A DNA stretch of 12,984 bases from Methanocella_A sp035319305 (GTDB taxonomy: Archaea > Halobacteriota > Methanocellia > Methanocellales > Methanocellaceae). Position 1 is the first letter of the stretch. Each line of letters opens with the position of its first letter. Of this stretch, positions 6,528 to 12,397 are shown one piece after another. The stretch covers positions 1-12,984 of the forward strand of contig DATHCY010000069.1 in assembly GCA_035319305.1 (NCBI GenBank), given 5' to 3'. Below the pieces are notes generated by a model. The model saw only the letters and a program-made list of their open reading frames with translations, did not search any database and was not told the origin of the DNA. Made by a program: the position numbers and the translations under genes.

Positions 6528-7838
6528 CTACCGTTGTTTGTTCGGCACTTTTACGATGTTGTCGGGCTTAAGTCCTTCAACTTTATGGTTTTTACGGTCG
6601 TAGTAGAACATGGCTAGAATCCATATTGCGCATAGCATCATGACGGCGCTTGATATTAGGTAGGGTAGTGCGATGTTGGCGACAAAAAGGTAGCCGGCGA
6701 TTGGCGGGCCGAGTACACGTCCTAGGCTGCCGTATGAGCCCATGATCCCGAGGATGACTCCCTGGTGGCGATCGTCGGTCAGGTGTGATATTACGGTGTT
6801 CAGGCAGGGGAATACCAGTCCGCTGCCAACGCTGACGATACATATGTATCCGATGGCTGCGCCGAGGTCTGTGGCTGTCAATATGAGTATCAGTCCTACT
6901 GTGCCGAAGAGTAGGCCGATGGCTATTACGATTACTTCGCCGAACTTTTCTATTGCTCGGCCGACGATCAAGCCTTGGCAAACCACGCTGATGGCTCCCA
7001 TTAGGGCGAAGACAACCCCCATAGCGGTCGGTCCTGTGACGGCGATCCTGCCGTTGAATAATGGGACTGAGGAAGTGGCGCTGGTTAATCCAAAGCTCTT
7101 CATAAGATAGTAGGTGAAGGTGCCTTCGAAACCTGAAATCGCGTAGCTGATTACTAGCATTGCGATTAGGTAGATGCCTGCGGGTGTCTCGATGGCGGAT
7201 GTCATTATTTTTGATGTGTCCACTATGGTGTGGAGTATTGAGCCTGGGCGGATTGCGTCCACGATCCTAAATTTCTTTTCTTTGGATATGGATTCCGGGA
7301 TTAGGATTGTGAAGCCTATTGCGGTGATTGCTGATAGTACTGCCGCGGTGAAGAAGGGGATTGAAAGGCCGAAAAGGGAGAGGAAGCTTGAGATGAATGG
7401 TCCTAGGATAAATCCTAGTCCGGATACGGCGCCCATTAAGCCCATCATTCTGGCTCGCTCTCCGGTTCGGGTGATGTCTGCGATATATGCCATGGCGGCT
7501 GGGAATATTCCTCCGGAAAAAAATCCGGCGATGGCGACTGCGATGAATAGCATCCAGAGATATTGTGAAAATCCGATGATTGTGAAGGCGATGGCAAACC
7601 CGGTTAGGGTGCATAGGATCACGGGTTTTCGGCCTATTTGGTCGGATATTCTGCCCCAGAATGGGCCGCAAATGAATTGAAGGAAAGAGAATGTCGCCAG
7701 CAGCAGGCCGAGGTGGAATGCTGTGGCGCCTACGCTTTGTGTGTAGTAGGGGATTACGGGGATGATGATGCCAAAACCTAGCGTGAAGATAAATACAGCG
7801 GACATCAATACAAGGAGCTGTAACGGCTTGATACCCAT
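6528..7838 (-). CDS. MFS multidrug-efflux-type transporter (DHA1-like)
   Basis: This 436-residue protein has about twelve membrane helices and should be a proton-coupled exporter of small hydrophobic compounds. Motif A between helices 2 and 3 is 'GRISDQIGRKP' (62-72). The antiporter-type motif C in helix 5 is 'GAVSGLGFILGP' (136-147). 'PAAMAYIADIT' (113-123) is typical of TetA/Bmr-like members. A longer cytoplasmic loop (about 182-210) joins the halves, and a charged tail ends 'NIVKVPNKQR'. The start is ATG 7838 with AGGAAG about 4 nt upstream. It is a single-gene unit with its own promoter (7867-7883). Substrate cannot be deduced; sugar or siderophore export is a weaker alternative. Confidence 0.87.
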   Translation of the reverse strand: MGIKPLQLLVLMSAVFIFTLGFGIIIPVIPYYTQSVGATAFHLGLLLATFSFLQFICGPFWGRISDQIGRKPVILCTLTGFAIAFTIIGFSQYLWMLFIAVAIAGFFSGGIFPAAMAYIADITRTGERARMMGLMGAVSGLGFILGPFISSFLSLFGLSIPFFTAAVLSAITAIGFTILIPESISKEKKFRIVDAIRPGSILHTIVDTSKIMTSAIETPAGIYLIAMLVISYAISGFEGTFTYYLMKSFGLTSATSSVPLFNGRIAVTGPTAMGVVFALMGAISVVCQGLIVGRAIEKFGEVIVIAIGLLFGTVGLILILTATDLGAAIGYICIVSVGSGLVFPCLNTVISHLTDDRHQGVILGIMGSYGSLGRVLGPPIAGYLFVANIALPYLISSAVMMLCAIWILAMFYYDRKNHKVEGLKPDNIVKVPNKQR

Positions 7839-7866
7839 ATTCTTCCTGAAAACAAAGGTGATACTG

Positions 7867-7883
7867 CTTTAAATACGTTTTCG
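7867..7883 (-). promoter_or_regulatory. Promoter of the MFS gene, with a short palindrome
   Basis: On the minus strand CGAAAACG-TATTTAAAG reads as a purine-rich BRE followed by a TATA box. It sits about 30-45 nt upstream of the ATG, so the leader would be short and contain the AGGAAG site. ATACG-AAAA-CGTAT, a 5-4-5 inverted repeat, overlaps the BRE/TATA edge and could bind a regulator that competes with TBP/TFB. Confidence 0.5.
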
Positions 7884-7979
7884 TATGTATGAAGAAAAAT
7901 AGGTTGATTTTATCCAATGACCGGTATAGCCCTACAGGAATAATTAAAAAATCAGGCCGTTAGAATAGATTAGGGGTGA

Positions 7980-8120
7980 TCATGCAGCGACTTTTTTCTC
8001 GGATATGATCTCTCCATTTAATAATTCGTAGACGTATGCGTGTTTTCTGTTTACGCATACGATCGTTGACACGATCGTATTTTTCTTTTTTTCCCTCTTT
8101 GATTCGTTTTTGTCTTGCAA
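7980..8120 (-). CDS. Small 46-aa ORF, unknown function
   Basis: From TTG 8120 to TGA 7980-7982 the minus strand encodes a 46-residue basic protein: Lys-rich N-terminus ('KREKKK'), then 'NTIVSTIVCVNRKHAYVYEL', 'LNGEIISEKKVAA'. GAGGT sits 6 nt before the TTG. Amino-acid composition is protein-like, with a beta-strand-like middle. I do not recognise a family. Against it: the start is TTG, and two perfect inverted repeats (8033-8080) lie inside the frame, so the DNA may instead be a structured regulatory region. Confidence 0.4.
   Translation of the reverse strand: MQDKNESKREKKKNTIVSTIVCVNRKHAYVYELLNGEIISEKKVAA
8033..8091 (+). terminator. Two overlapping perfect hairpins plus T tract
   Basis: Hairpin 1 pairs CGTATGCGT (8033-8041) with ACGCATACG (8053-8061), loop 11. 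Hairpin 2 pairs ATACGATCGT (8057-8066) with ACGATCGTAT (8071-8080), loop TGAC. They share 8057-8061, so only one can form fully. TTTTCTTTTTTT follows directly on the plus strand. This has the shape of an intrinsic terminator or attenuator on a plus-strand transcript. A regulator-binding site in DNA is also possible. Confidence 0.45.
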
Positions 8121-8446
8121 TTGAAAACCTCAAAAATCAGAAAGCGGGTTATAGATAATCAATTTATTCTACGACTATTGAAATTGAATAAGTGGAATCG
8201 CAGATATGAAAAAATCCCCGATATTCCTGTCTGTCGATGAATATACGCCTGACATACCCATAGCTAAAGCTGGTGGGGTTCTGTGGTTAGCGGCGTTTTC
8301 ACTAGTTTTCTGTTAGGTTTGGTGTCTTTTGTTTGGGGGGCTTGTTCGTGTTTAAGGTGTGTTTTGGTGGTCTTCGCTTTTAAACTGTGATTTGTACAGT
8401 TCGTGGTTGGTCGTGAGCTTAGATATTCTAGCAGCTAGTGTAAATC
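8121..8446. other. Gap with strongly strand-skewed composition
   Basis: From about 8270 to 8420 the plus strand is G/T-rich and the minus strand A/C-rich, unlike its neighbours. A 36-codon plus frame (8206-8316, ATG to TAG, GTGGA about 10 nt upstream) is the only small ORF of note and is not convincing. A TTTAAAAG motif on the minus strand near 8380 could be a TATA box. No recognised RNA is visible. Confidence 0.3.
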
Positions 8447-8453
8447 AAAAAAA
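8447..8453 (-). terminator. T-tract terminator of the ABC operon
   Basis: On the minus strand CAATTTTTTTGA lies about 34 nt after the permease stop. A run of seven T without a needed stem is the typical archaeal termination signal. Confidence 0.5.
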
Positions 8454-8486
8454 TTGTTTGTGTTTTCGTGTTATCCGATGAAGTGG

Positions 8487-9245
8487 TTAGTTTCTTCGGC
8501 TGAATGAAAAACTTCCGATTAGGATCATCGTGATGTCGAATATGAGTATAATCAAAATTTCTTGGTATAGCGGGAGTAGTGGTGTCCATGCGTTGCCGAG
8601 GATGATTGATCTTAGGATATCGACTCCGTATGTGAGGGGATTTGCATAGAATACCCATCTGAGCCATGATGGTATGTGTGTTACTGGGAATAGCGCTCCG
8701 CTGAGAAAGAATAGCGGTAGGTTTACGAAGGTCTGGATGAGGCCGAAGCTTTCCAGGCTTTCTAGGTAGCTTGCGATGGTTAGGCCTACGCAGACAACGC
8801 CGAAGGTGATGAGCATCATCACTGGCACTGAGATGATAAAAGCTGCTGGGTTTAGAGGCACTCCGATCAGTATTCCGAATGGGAATATGATGATGCCCTG
8901 CACGATTGCGTCTGTGCTGACGCCTAGCATCTTGCCGAGGAATATTGAGATCCGGGATATTGGGGCTACTAGGATTTCCTTTAGAAAACCGAACTGTCTG
9001 TCCCAGATGACGGATATGCCCATGAACATGGATGTGAACTGGAGTGCTTGGGTGATTATTCCGGGGAAGATGAACATTTGGTAGGTGATATTGGCAGCGC
9101 TTTGTATGGGGAGGCTGATACCGGCGCCGAAGATGATGAGCCATAGCAGGGGCTGGATAAAGGAGCTGATGAATCGGCTGCGCTCTCTGGAGTAGCGTAG
9201 CACTTCTCTCATCCATAGGGTGTAGATGCCTTGAAGTTCGCTCAT
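8487..9245 (-). CDS. ABC-2 type permease (DrrB/NodJ-like)
   Basis: This 252-residue membrane subunit belongs to an ABC exporter. About six hydrophobic segments are visible after a basic amphipathic N-terminus ('MREVLRYSRERSRF'). The ABC-2 family block near the C-terminus is present: 'LSGALFPVTHIPSWLRWVFYANPLTYGVDILRS'-type, with LSG, P-x-W and the NPLTY.D..R signature. Length matches DrrB-like proteins (about 250-280). ATG 9245 overlaps the ATPase stop as ATGA, so translation is coupled. With the ATPase it should form a two-plus-two exporter for drugs, lipids or polysaccharide precursors; the cargo cannot be told. A T tract ends the unit downstream. Confidence 0.88.
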   Translation of the reverse strand: MSELQGIYTLWMREVLRYSRERSRFISSFIQPLLWLIIFGAGISLPIQSAANITYQMFIFPGIITQALQFTSMFMGISVIWDRQFGFLKEILVAPISRISIFLGKMLGVSTDAIVQGIIIFPFGILIGVPLNPAAFIISVPVMMLITFGVVCVGLTIASYLESLESFGLIQTFVNLPLFFLSGALFPVTHIPSWLRWVFYANPLTYGVDILRSIILGNAWTPLLPLYQEILIILIFDITMILIGSFSFSRRN

Positions 9246-10231
9246 CGGATTTGTCTCCTCATGGCTCCGGCCATGCCGTAGAATTCTCTCTGTCCGGATT
9301 CTCGCAGTTCTTTGCCGGTAAAGTGCAAAAAGACGTCGTCGAGTTGTGGTTGTTGTAGGGATATGGTTTCGATGTGGATGTTGTGATCGGCCGCTAGTTC
9401 GGTGATGCGGGGGAGTGTCGTGTGTGCGTTATTTACTGTGATTTTGATCTCGTGATTGGCGATGACGGTGCATTTGGCGAGGCCGGAGGCCTTGACTAGA
9501 TCGTGGAAACGATCGTTGTCTTGGGTTCTTATGACGATTGTGTCGCCGCCGAGTTCATCTTTCAGGCGGTGGGGTGTGTCTAGAGCGACGATGTCTCCGT
9601 GGTCGATGATCGCTACTCTATTGCAAAATCGGTCTGCCTCTTCTAGGTAGTGTGTGGAGAGGATGATGGTGAGGTCTTGGTAGCCCATCAACTTCTTGAT
9701 ATATGTCCAGATGTGGTCTCTGCTCTGAGGATCTAGGCCGACCGTGGGCTCGTCGAGAAATAATACCTTTGGGTTATGGATTAGGCTTCTGGCGATCTCA
9801 AGTCTACGGCGCATGCCGCTGGAATAGTGGCGGACCAGATCGTCGGCTCGTTCGTCCAGTTCCACTAGTTTTAAGACCTTATCGATCTGTTCCTTCTGGA
9901 TATTGCCGGGAACTCCGTAGAGGTTGGCGTGGATCTTCAGGTTTTCTCTCCCTGTTAGCCGATCGTCCACGCTTGGGTCTTGGAATACTATGCCGATGGA
10001 TTTGCGTACGTGGGCCGGGTGTTTGCATACGTCGTAGCCGTCGACCATGGCGGTGCCGGTTGTAGGCTTCAAAATGGTGCAGAGAATGGATATCGTTGTG
10101 CTTTTCCCGGCGCCGTTGGGGCCGAGCAGGCCGAAAATTTCACCGTGATCTACGTCGAAGCTAATGTTATTTACTGCCACTAGGCTGTTGAACTTCTTTG
10201 TCAGGCCCTTTACTTCGATCACATGGCTCAC
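9242..10231 (-). CDS. ABC transporter ATP-binding protein (DrrA-like)
   Basis: This 329-residue ATPase powers the adjacent permease. Visible are Walker A GPNGAGKST (37-45), the Q-loop glutamine Q84 in 'VFQDPSVDDRLTGREN', the signature YSSGM (136-140), Walker B VLFLDEP with catalytic E161, the D-loop after GLDPQ, and the switch histidine H194 in 'STHYLEEAD'. The C-terminal 100 residues are the accessory domain of DrrA-type exporters, with 'QPQLDDVFLHFTGKELRE' typical of daunorubicin-resistance-like ATPases. The start is GTG 10231 with AGGGG about 9 nt upstream. The next gene overlaps by ATGA. The cargo is unknown. Confidence 0.92.
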   Translation of the reverse strand: MSHVIEVKGLTKKFNSLVAVNNISFDVDHGEIFGLLGPNGAGKSTTISILCTILKPTTGTAMVDGYDVCKHPAHVRKSIGIVFQDPSVDDRLTGRENLKIHANLYGVPGNIQKEQIDKVLKLVELDERADDLVRHYSSGMRRRLEIARSLIHNPKVLFLDEPTVGLDPQSRDHIWTYIKKLMGYQDLTIILSTHYLEEADRFCNRVAIIDHGDIVALDTPHRLKDELGGDTIVIRTQDNDRFHDLVKASGLAKCTVIANHEIKITVNNAHTTLPRITELAADHNIHIETISLQQPQLDDVFLHFTGKELRESGQREFYGMAGAMRRQIR

Positions 10232-10276
10232 GTTATTAACCCCTAATACTGAAACTACATCTAAAGAATATCATGC

Positions 10277-10291
10277 CATATTTATAATATG
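10277..10291 (-). promoter_or_regulatory. TATA box of the ABC operon inside a palindrome
   Basis: TTATAAATA on the minus strand (10279-10287) lies about 48 nt before the GTG, placing transcription start near 10255 and a short leader with the AGGGG site. The box is the centre of CATATT-TAT-AATATG, a 6-3-6 inverted repeat. An outer pair TGCCA/TGGCA flanks it. The arrangement fits a repressor operator covering the TATA box. Confidence 0.5.
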
Positions 10292-10419
10292 TGTGGCAAT
10301 ATTTTAGCTATAGGAAACGATCAAAGTGTCAAGGTAAAATTCTGATACCAATTATCCGCTCAGGGCAACGCATAATACCATCGCCCGTTACGATGATGAG
10401 GCCTTAGGGTGTAAGAAAG

Positions 10420-10440
10420 CCCACAGGCTTTAGCCGTGGG
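10420..10440 (+). repeat. IS200/IS605-type end hairpin (remnant)
   Basis: CCCAC-A-GGCTTTAGCC-GTGGG forms a stem with one bulged A. This 'GGCTTTAGCC' hairpin, preceded by AGAAAG and followed by GAATGTG, is the classic right-end / omega-RNA 3' hairpin of IS200/IS605 tnpB elements. No tnpA or tnpB gene is recognisable beside it, so it is at most a solo relic or a trapped end. Orientation is inferred from the flanks. Confidence 0.4.
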
Positions 10441-10614
10441 AATGTGTAAGTAGTCCTCCTCAGGAATGATCAATCGCTTGCCTATCATTCTATACCAGTC
10501 ACCGATCACAGCGATAAGAGATATTTCTTCCCTGCGACCGGACTGCAAATATACTCAAATTTGATCTTCTTTTGGGAGTGTAACATTTTTTGTTGAAGAA
10601 GTAAAAAATAGCTT

Positions 10615-10670
10615 TTCATGATAGGGCGGGTTATCGCCCCTCCGGTTCATGAATTGTGCAAAGCCGCCCT
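10615..10670 (+). repeat. Nested and alternative inverted repeats before the CPCC gene
   Basis: Outer arms TTCATGA (10615-10621) and TCATGAA (10647-10653) enclose GGGCG/CGCCC (10624-10628 with 10635-10639). AGGGCGG (10623-10629) can instead pair with CCGCCCT (10664-10670). The structure lies upstream of the CPCC gene's TATA box, so it is not in that gene's leader. It may be a mobile-element end or the 3' end of another transcript. Confidence 0.35.
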
Positions 10671-10680
10671 AACGAAGACT

Positions 10681-10698
10681 TTTTATATATTTATATAA
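10681..10698 (+). promoter_or_regulatory. TATA-rich promoter of the CPCC-type gene
   Basis: TTTTATATATTTATATAAAT provides one or two TATA boxes 10-25 nt before the first ATG. Transcription would begin at or just before 10706, implying a leaderless or very short-leader mRNA. Confidence 0.5.
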
Positions 10699-10705
10699 AT
10701 AATAA

Positions 10706-10909
10706 ATGAGGAAAATGCCTGAGGATTTTCATGAGTCAATAAGCCCTGTCTTAGGAGAAGAAAGTTTAACTCGCTATAGAACCAAATATGACTTAGGGGA
10801 ACTGGGAGCGTCTTTTACATGCCCCTCCTGCGGGTGTCCAACCTTTAGTGAAAGGGGAAGTTACGAGATTTGTATCCTATGTGATTGGATCGCTGCGGAT
10901 GGATTTTAG
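10706..10909 (+). CDS. Cysteine-rich CPCC-type zinc-ribbon protein
   Basis: The protein has 67 residues from ATG 10706; an internal ATG at 10715 with GAGG 4 nt upstream is an equally good start. After a hydrophilic N-terminal 35 residues comes a zinc-ribbon-like module: CPSC (39-42), then 'GSYEICILCDW' with C56 and C59. The 'CPxCG..T..E.GSYEIC..C.W' pattern is that of the cysteine-rich CPCC family, whose members probably bind zinc; their biological role is not known to me. The usual second acidic pair after W is replaced by AADG. It probably shares context with the next gene, 73 nt downstream. Confidence 0.65.
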   Translation: MRKMPEDFHESISPVLGEESLTRYRTKYDLGELGASFTCPSCGCPTFSERGSYEICILCDWIAADGF

Positions 10910-10982
10910 CTACACCACAAAAAATATTATTATCTAGTTAATATACTAGCTTGGATATTAGGGCTCGCAGGAGGTTTAAATT

Positions 10983-11360
10983 ATGGTTTATACAATGACA
11001 GAACGGAAAAGACTTATACGAAAATGGAAAGGCGTCGCTCCTGACAATACGGTGCTTGCTATCCGAGTGCCAAAAGAACTCGATGATGAAGATGCATTGA
11101 GACAACATATCCGGAACGAATACCTTATCGACATTGAAATAGGTACAAGCGAGCTCACCGGAGAGAAGATCGACAGTTCATATTTCAGCCATACATGCCT
11201 ATTCTACAAGGGTGACATGCGTAATTGGATTGGTTGTATGTTAGATTGGGATAGAGACGGGAAGTTAACTGTCTGGATCCATCTCAAACATTATTCTACT
11301 GGCGATAACTGGAGAAAATTCCTGTCGAATATAATACAGATAGACGAATACGAAGACTAA
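10983..11360 (+). CDS. Hypothetical 125-aa soluble protein
   Basis: ATG 10983 is preceded by a near-perfect GGAGGT 7 nt upstream, strong evidence of translation; a second in-frame ATG lies at 10995. The protein is soluble, with a basic N-terminus (TERKRLIRKWK), an acidic middle and aromatic C-terminal half ('NWIGCMLDWDRDGKLTVWIHLKHY', then 'NWRKFLSNII', ending in EYED). No domain is recognised. Two Cys (in HTCLFY and IGCML) are not arranged as a metal site. The pairing with a small zinc-ribbon protein could suggest a toxin/immunity or regulatory pair, but nothing in the sequence proves it. Confidence 0.65.
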   Translation: MVYTMTERKRLIRKWKGVAPDNTVLAIRVPKELDDEDALRQHIRNEYLIDIEIGTSELTGEKIDSSYFSHTCLFYKGDMRNWIGCMLDWDRDGKLTVWIHLKHYSTGDNWRKFLSNIIQIDEYED

Positions 11361-11551
11361 AAAAATCCTACTGTCAGCAACAAGATAACTCTCTTACTGC
11401 GGACAATGGATATACTAATAAGAAACACGCTTAGGACGACCAATTCTTTCTTAGCTTGGATCATCGCCAATAGCTTAAACATGATATACAAAGACACCAA
11501 CCATATAGCAAGTCCCAACAATACAAATCCTATACCTCCGATCCTACTCAC
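11357..11551 (-). CDS. Possible small membrane protein
   Basis: A 64-codon frame from GTG 11551 ends at 11357, overlapping the end of the opposite gene by 4 nt. Two hydrophobic helices are visible at about residues 6-29 and 37-50, separated by 'QAKKE', with a basic patch 'RSKR' and a hydrophobic tail. No ribosome-binding site precedes the GTG; a GGAGGT lies just inside the frame, so the true start may be a TTG about 10 nt after it, giving a shorter protein. Hydrophobicity supports a real membrane peptide, but chance is not excluded. Confidence 0.35.
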   Translation of the reverse strand: MSRIGGIGFVLLGLAIWLVSLYIMFKLLAMIQAKKELVVLSVFLISISIVRSKRVILLLTVGFF

Positions 11552-11617
11552 AAAAAATTGGATAATATCCTAGCCGTAAGGAATGAAACATATAGGGATG
11601 AAACATACTGCCGCGAC

Positions 11618-11800
11618 TTTTAAATCGCCCCCAACGGAACGCAGCGTAATACCATACGCTGCAAGGACACCACAGACCAACGAAAAAACAACGCGAATAT
11701 CGACCAAAAAACAAGACTAATTTCAAGACAAAAACGAGGCCAAATTCAAAGCAAAAAAGACGCCGTCCGGTAAACTGTGCCGGGCGCCGCTGGGCGCTCT
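11618..11800 (+). ncRNA. Candidate structured small RNA with promoter
   Basis: A TATA box TTTTAAAT (11618-11625) lies about 20-25 nt before a perfect hairpin, GCAGCGTA-ATACCA-TACGCTGC (11641-11662), at the expected transcription start. About 95 nt of A/C-rich, low-structure sequence follow. Then come short GC hairpins (for example GCGCC-GCTG-GGCGC, 11784-11797). There is no good ORF in the A/C-rich part. No known RNA family is recognised. Confidence 0.25.
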
Positions 11801-11804
11801 GCAC

Positions 11805-11951
11805 ATGCAGGACGCAACCACGGTGAACAGCGTGTCGGTACCTTTGAGACCGGACATGCTGGAGGAAAGCACACTTCCTGAACTACAGGCTTATACGCCG
11901 GGAAAGATCGTAGAGGAGCTGCCCCAGCTGGCCAGGCGCCTGCCTGACTGA
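11805..11951 (+). CDS. Small 48-aa ORF or gene 3' fragment
   Basis: ATG 11805 to TGA 11949-11951 encodes 48 residues. The acidic, Leu/Pro-rich sequence includes 'RPDMLEESTLPEL' and 'GKIVEELPQLARRLPD', with GC-rich codons unlike the A/C-rich DNA just before it. The frame is open upstream to about 11719 without an ATG, so this may be the 3' end of a gene whose front was replaced. No convincing ribosome-binding site and no family recognised. It converges on the minus-strand fragment ending at 11965. Confidence 0.3.
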   Translation: MQDATTVNSVSVPLRPDMLEESTLPELQAYTPGKIVEELPQLARRLPD

Positions 11952-11964
11952 GGCACGGATGCTA

Positions 11965-12397
11965 CTAGGAGATCCTGACAGCCACCGGGATCCAGCCGGA
12001 GGCTCCCGGCGGGATGGAGGCGTTGATGTCGGCTGTTTTTCCATACTCGGGCACCGGCCCTTTCGCCGTGAACAGGTTATAGTGCACAGCTAGCGATATG
12101 TTACCGGCCGCCACCGATCCCTGCGCCGGGACCAGGCCGGGATCGACGAAGACGTACGACGTATAGTTACGGTACGATTGGGGGCTGCCTTCCACCGCGT
12201 AGCCCTCGGACGTATTCGACACTACCGGGTACAGGGGGCCCGCGGTCATCGACTCGCCTGCCTGGTACTGCCGATCTAGCTCGACTGCAGAAACGTCATT
12301 CCTGCTCCCGTTGATGGCGCACATGAAGTCAGACAGGTTACTGCTATCTGCGGGGGTGAGAGCGATCATCTGCCCGTTCTCGGTATCGACCAGCGCC
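11965..12397 (-). pseudogene. C-terminal fragment of a glycosylated surface protein
   Basis: The minus strand reads to TAG 11965 with a protein-like stretch of about 140 residues. It is rich in Ser/Thr/Gly/Pro and has six N-glycosylation sequons: NLS, NGS, NTS, NYT, NIS and NAS. Motifs such as 'TSYVFVDPGLVPAQGSVAAGNISL' suggest beta-sandwich surface domains of archaeal cell-envelope proteins. No signal peptide or start belongs to it: beyond about 12397 this frame is the antisense of a phospholipase-D-like gene, so the nominal Met at 12567 is not credible. I take it as a gene broken by rearrangement. Confidence 0.5.

Noticed and set aside
8428..9216. Minus-strand 262-codon frame overlapping the permease
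   Set aside because: Arg/His/Pro-rich out-of-frame shadow; the permease frame has ABC-2 motifs and ATGA coupling.
10360..10548. Minus-strand 62-codon frame
   Set aside because: It runs straight through the IS605-like hairpin and has no ribosome-binding site or recognisable domain.
11544..11804. Minus-strand 86-codon frame rich in Phe/Cys/Tyr/Arg
   Set aside because: Its odd composition is the antisense of the A/C-rich tract; no domain and no start signal.
12311..12397. N-terminal part of the plus-strand PLD frame starting at 12311
   Set aside because: This part is antisense to the surface-protein fragment and shows no PLD similarity, so it is not a genuine N-terminus.
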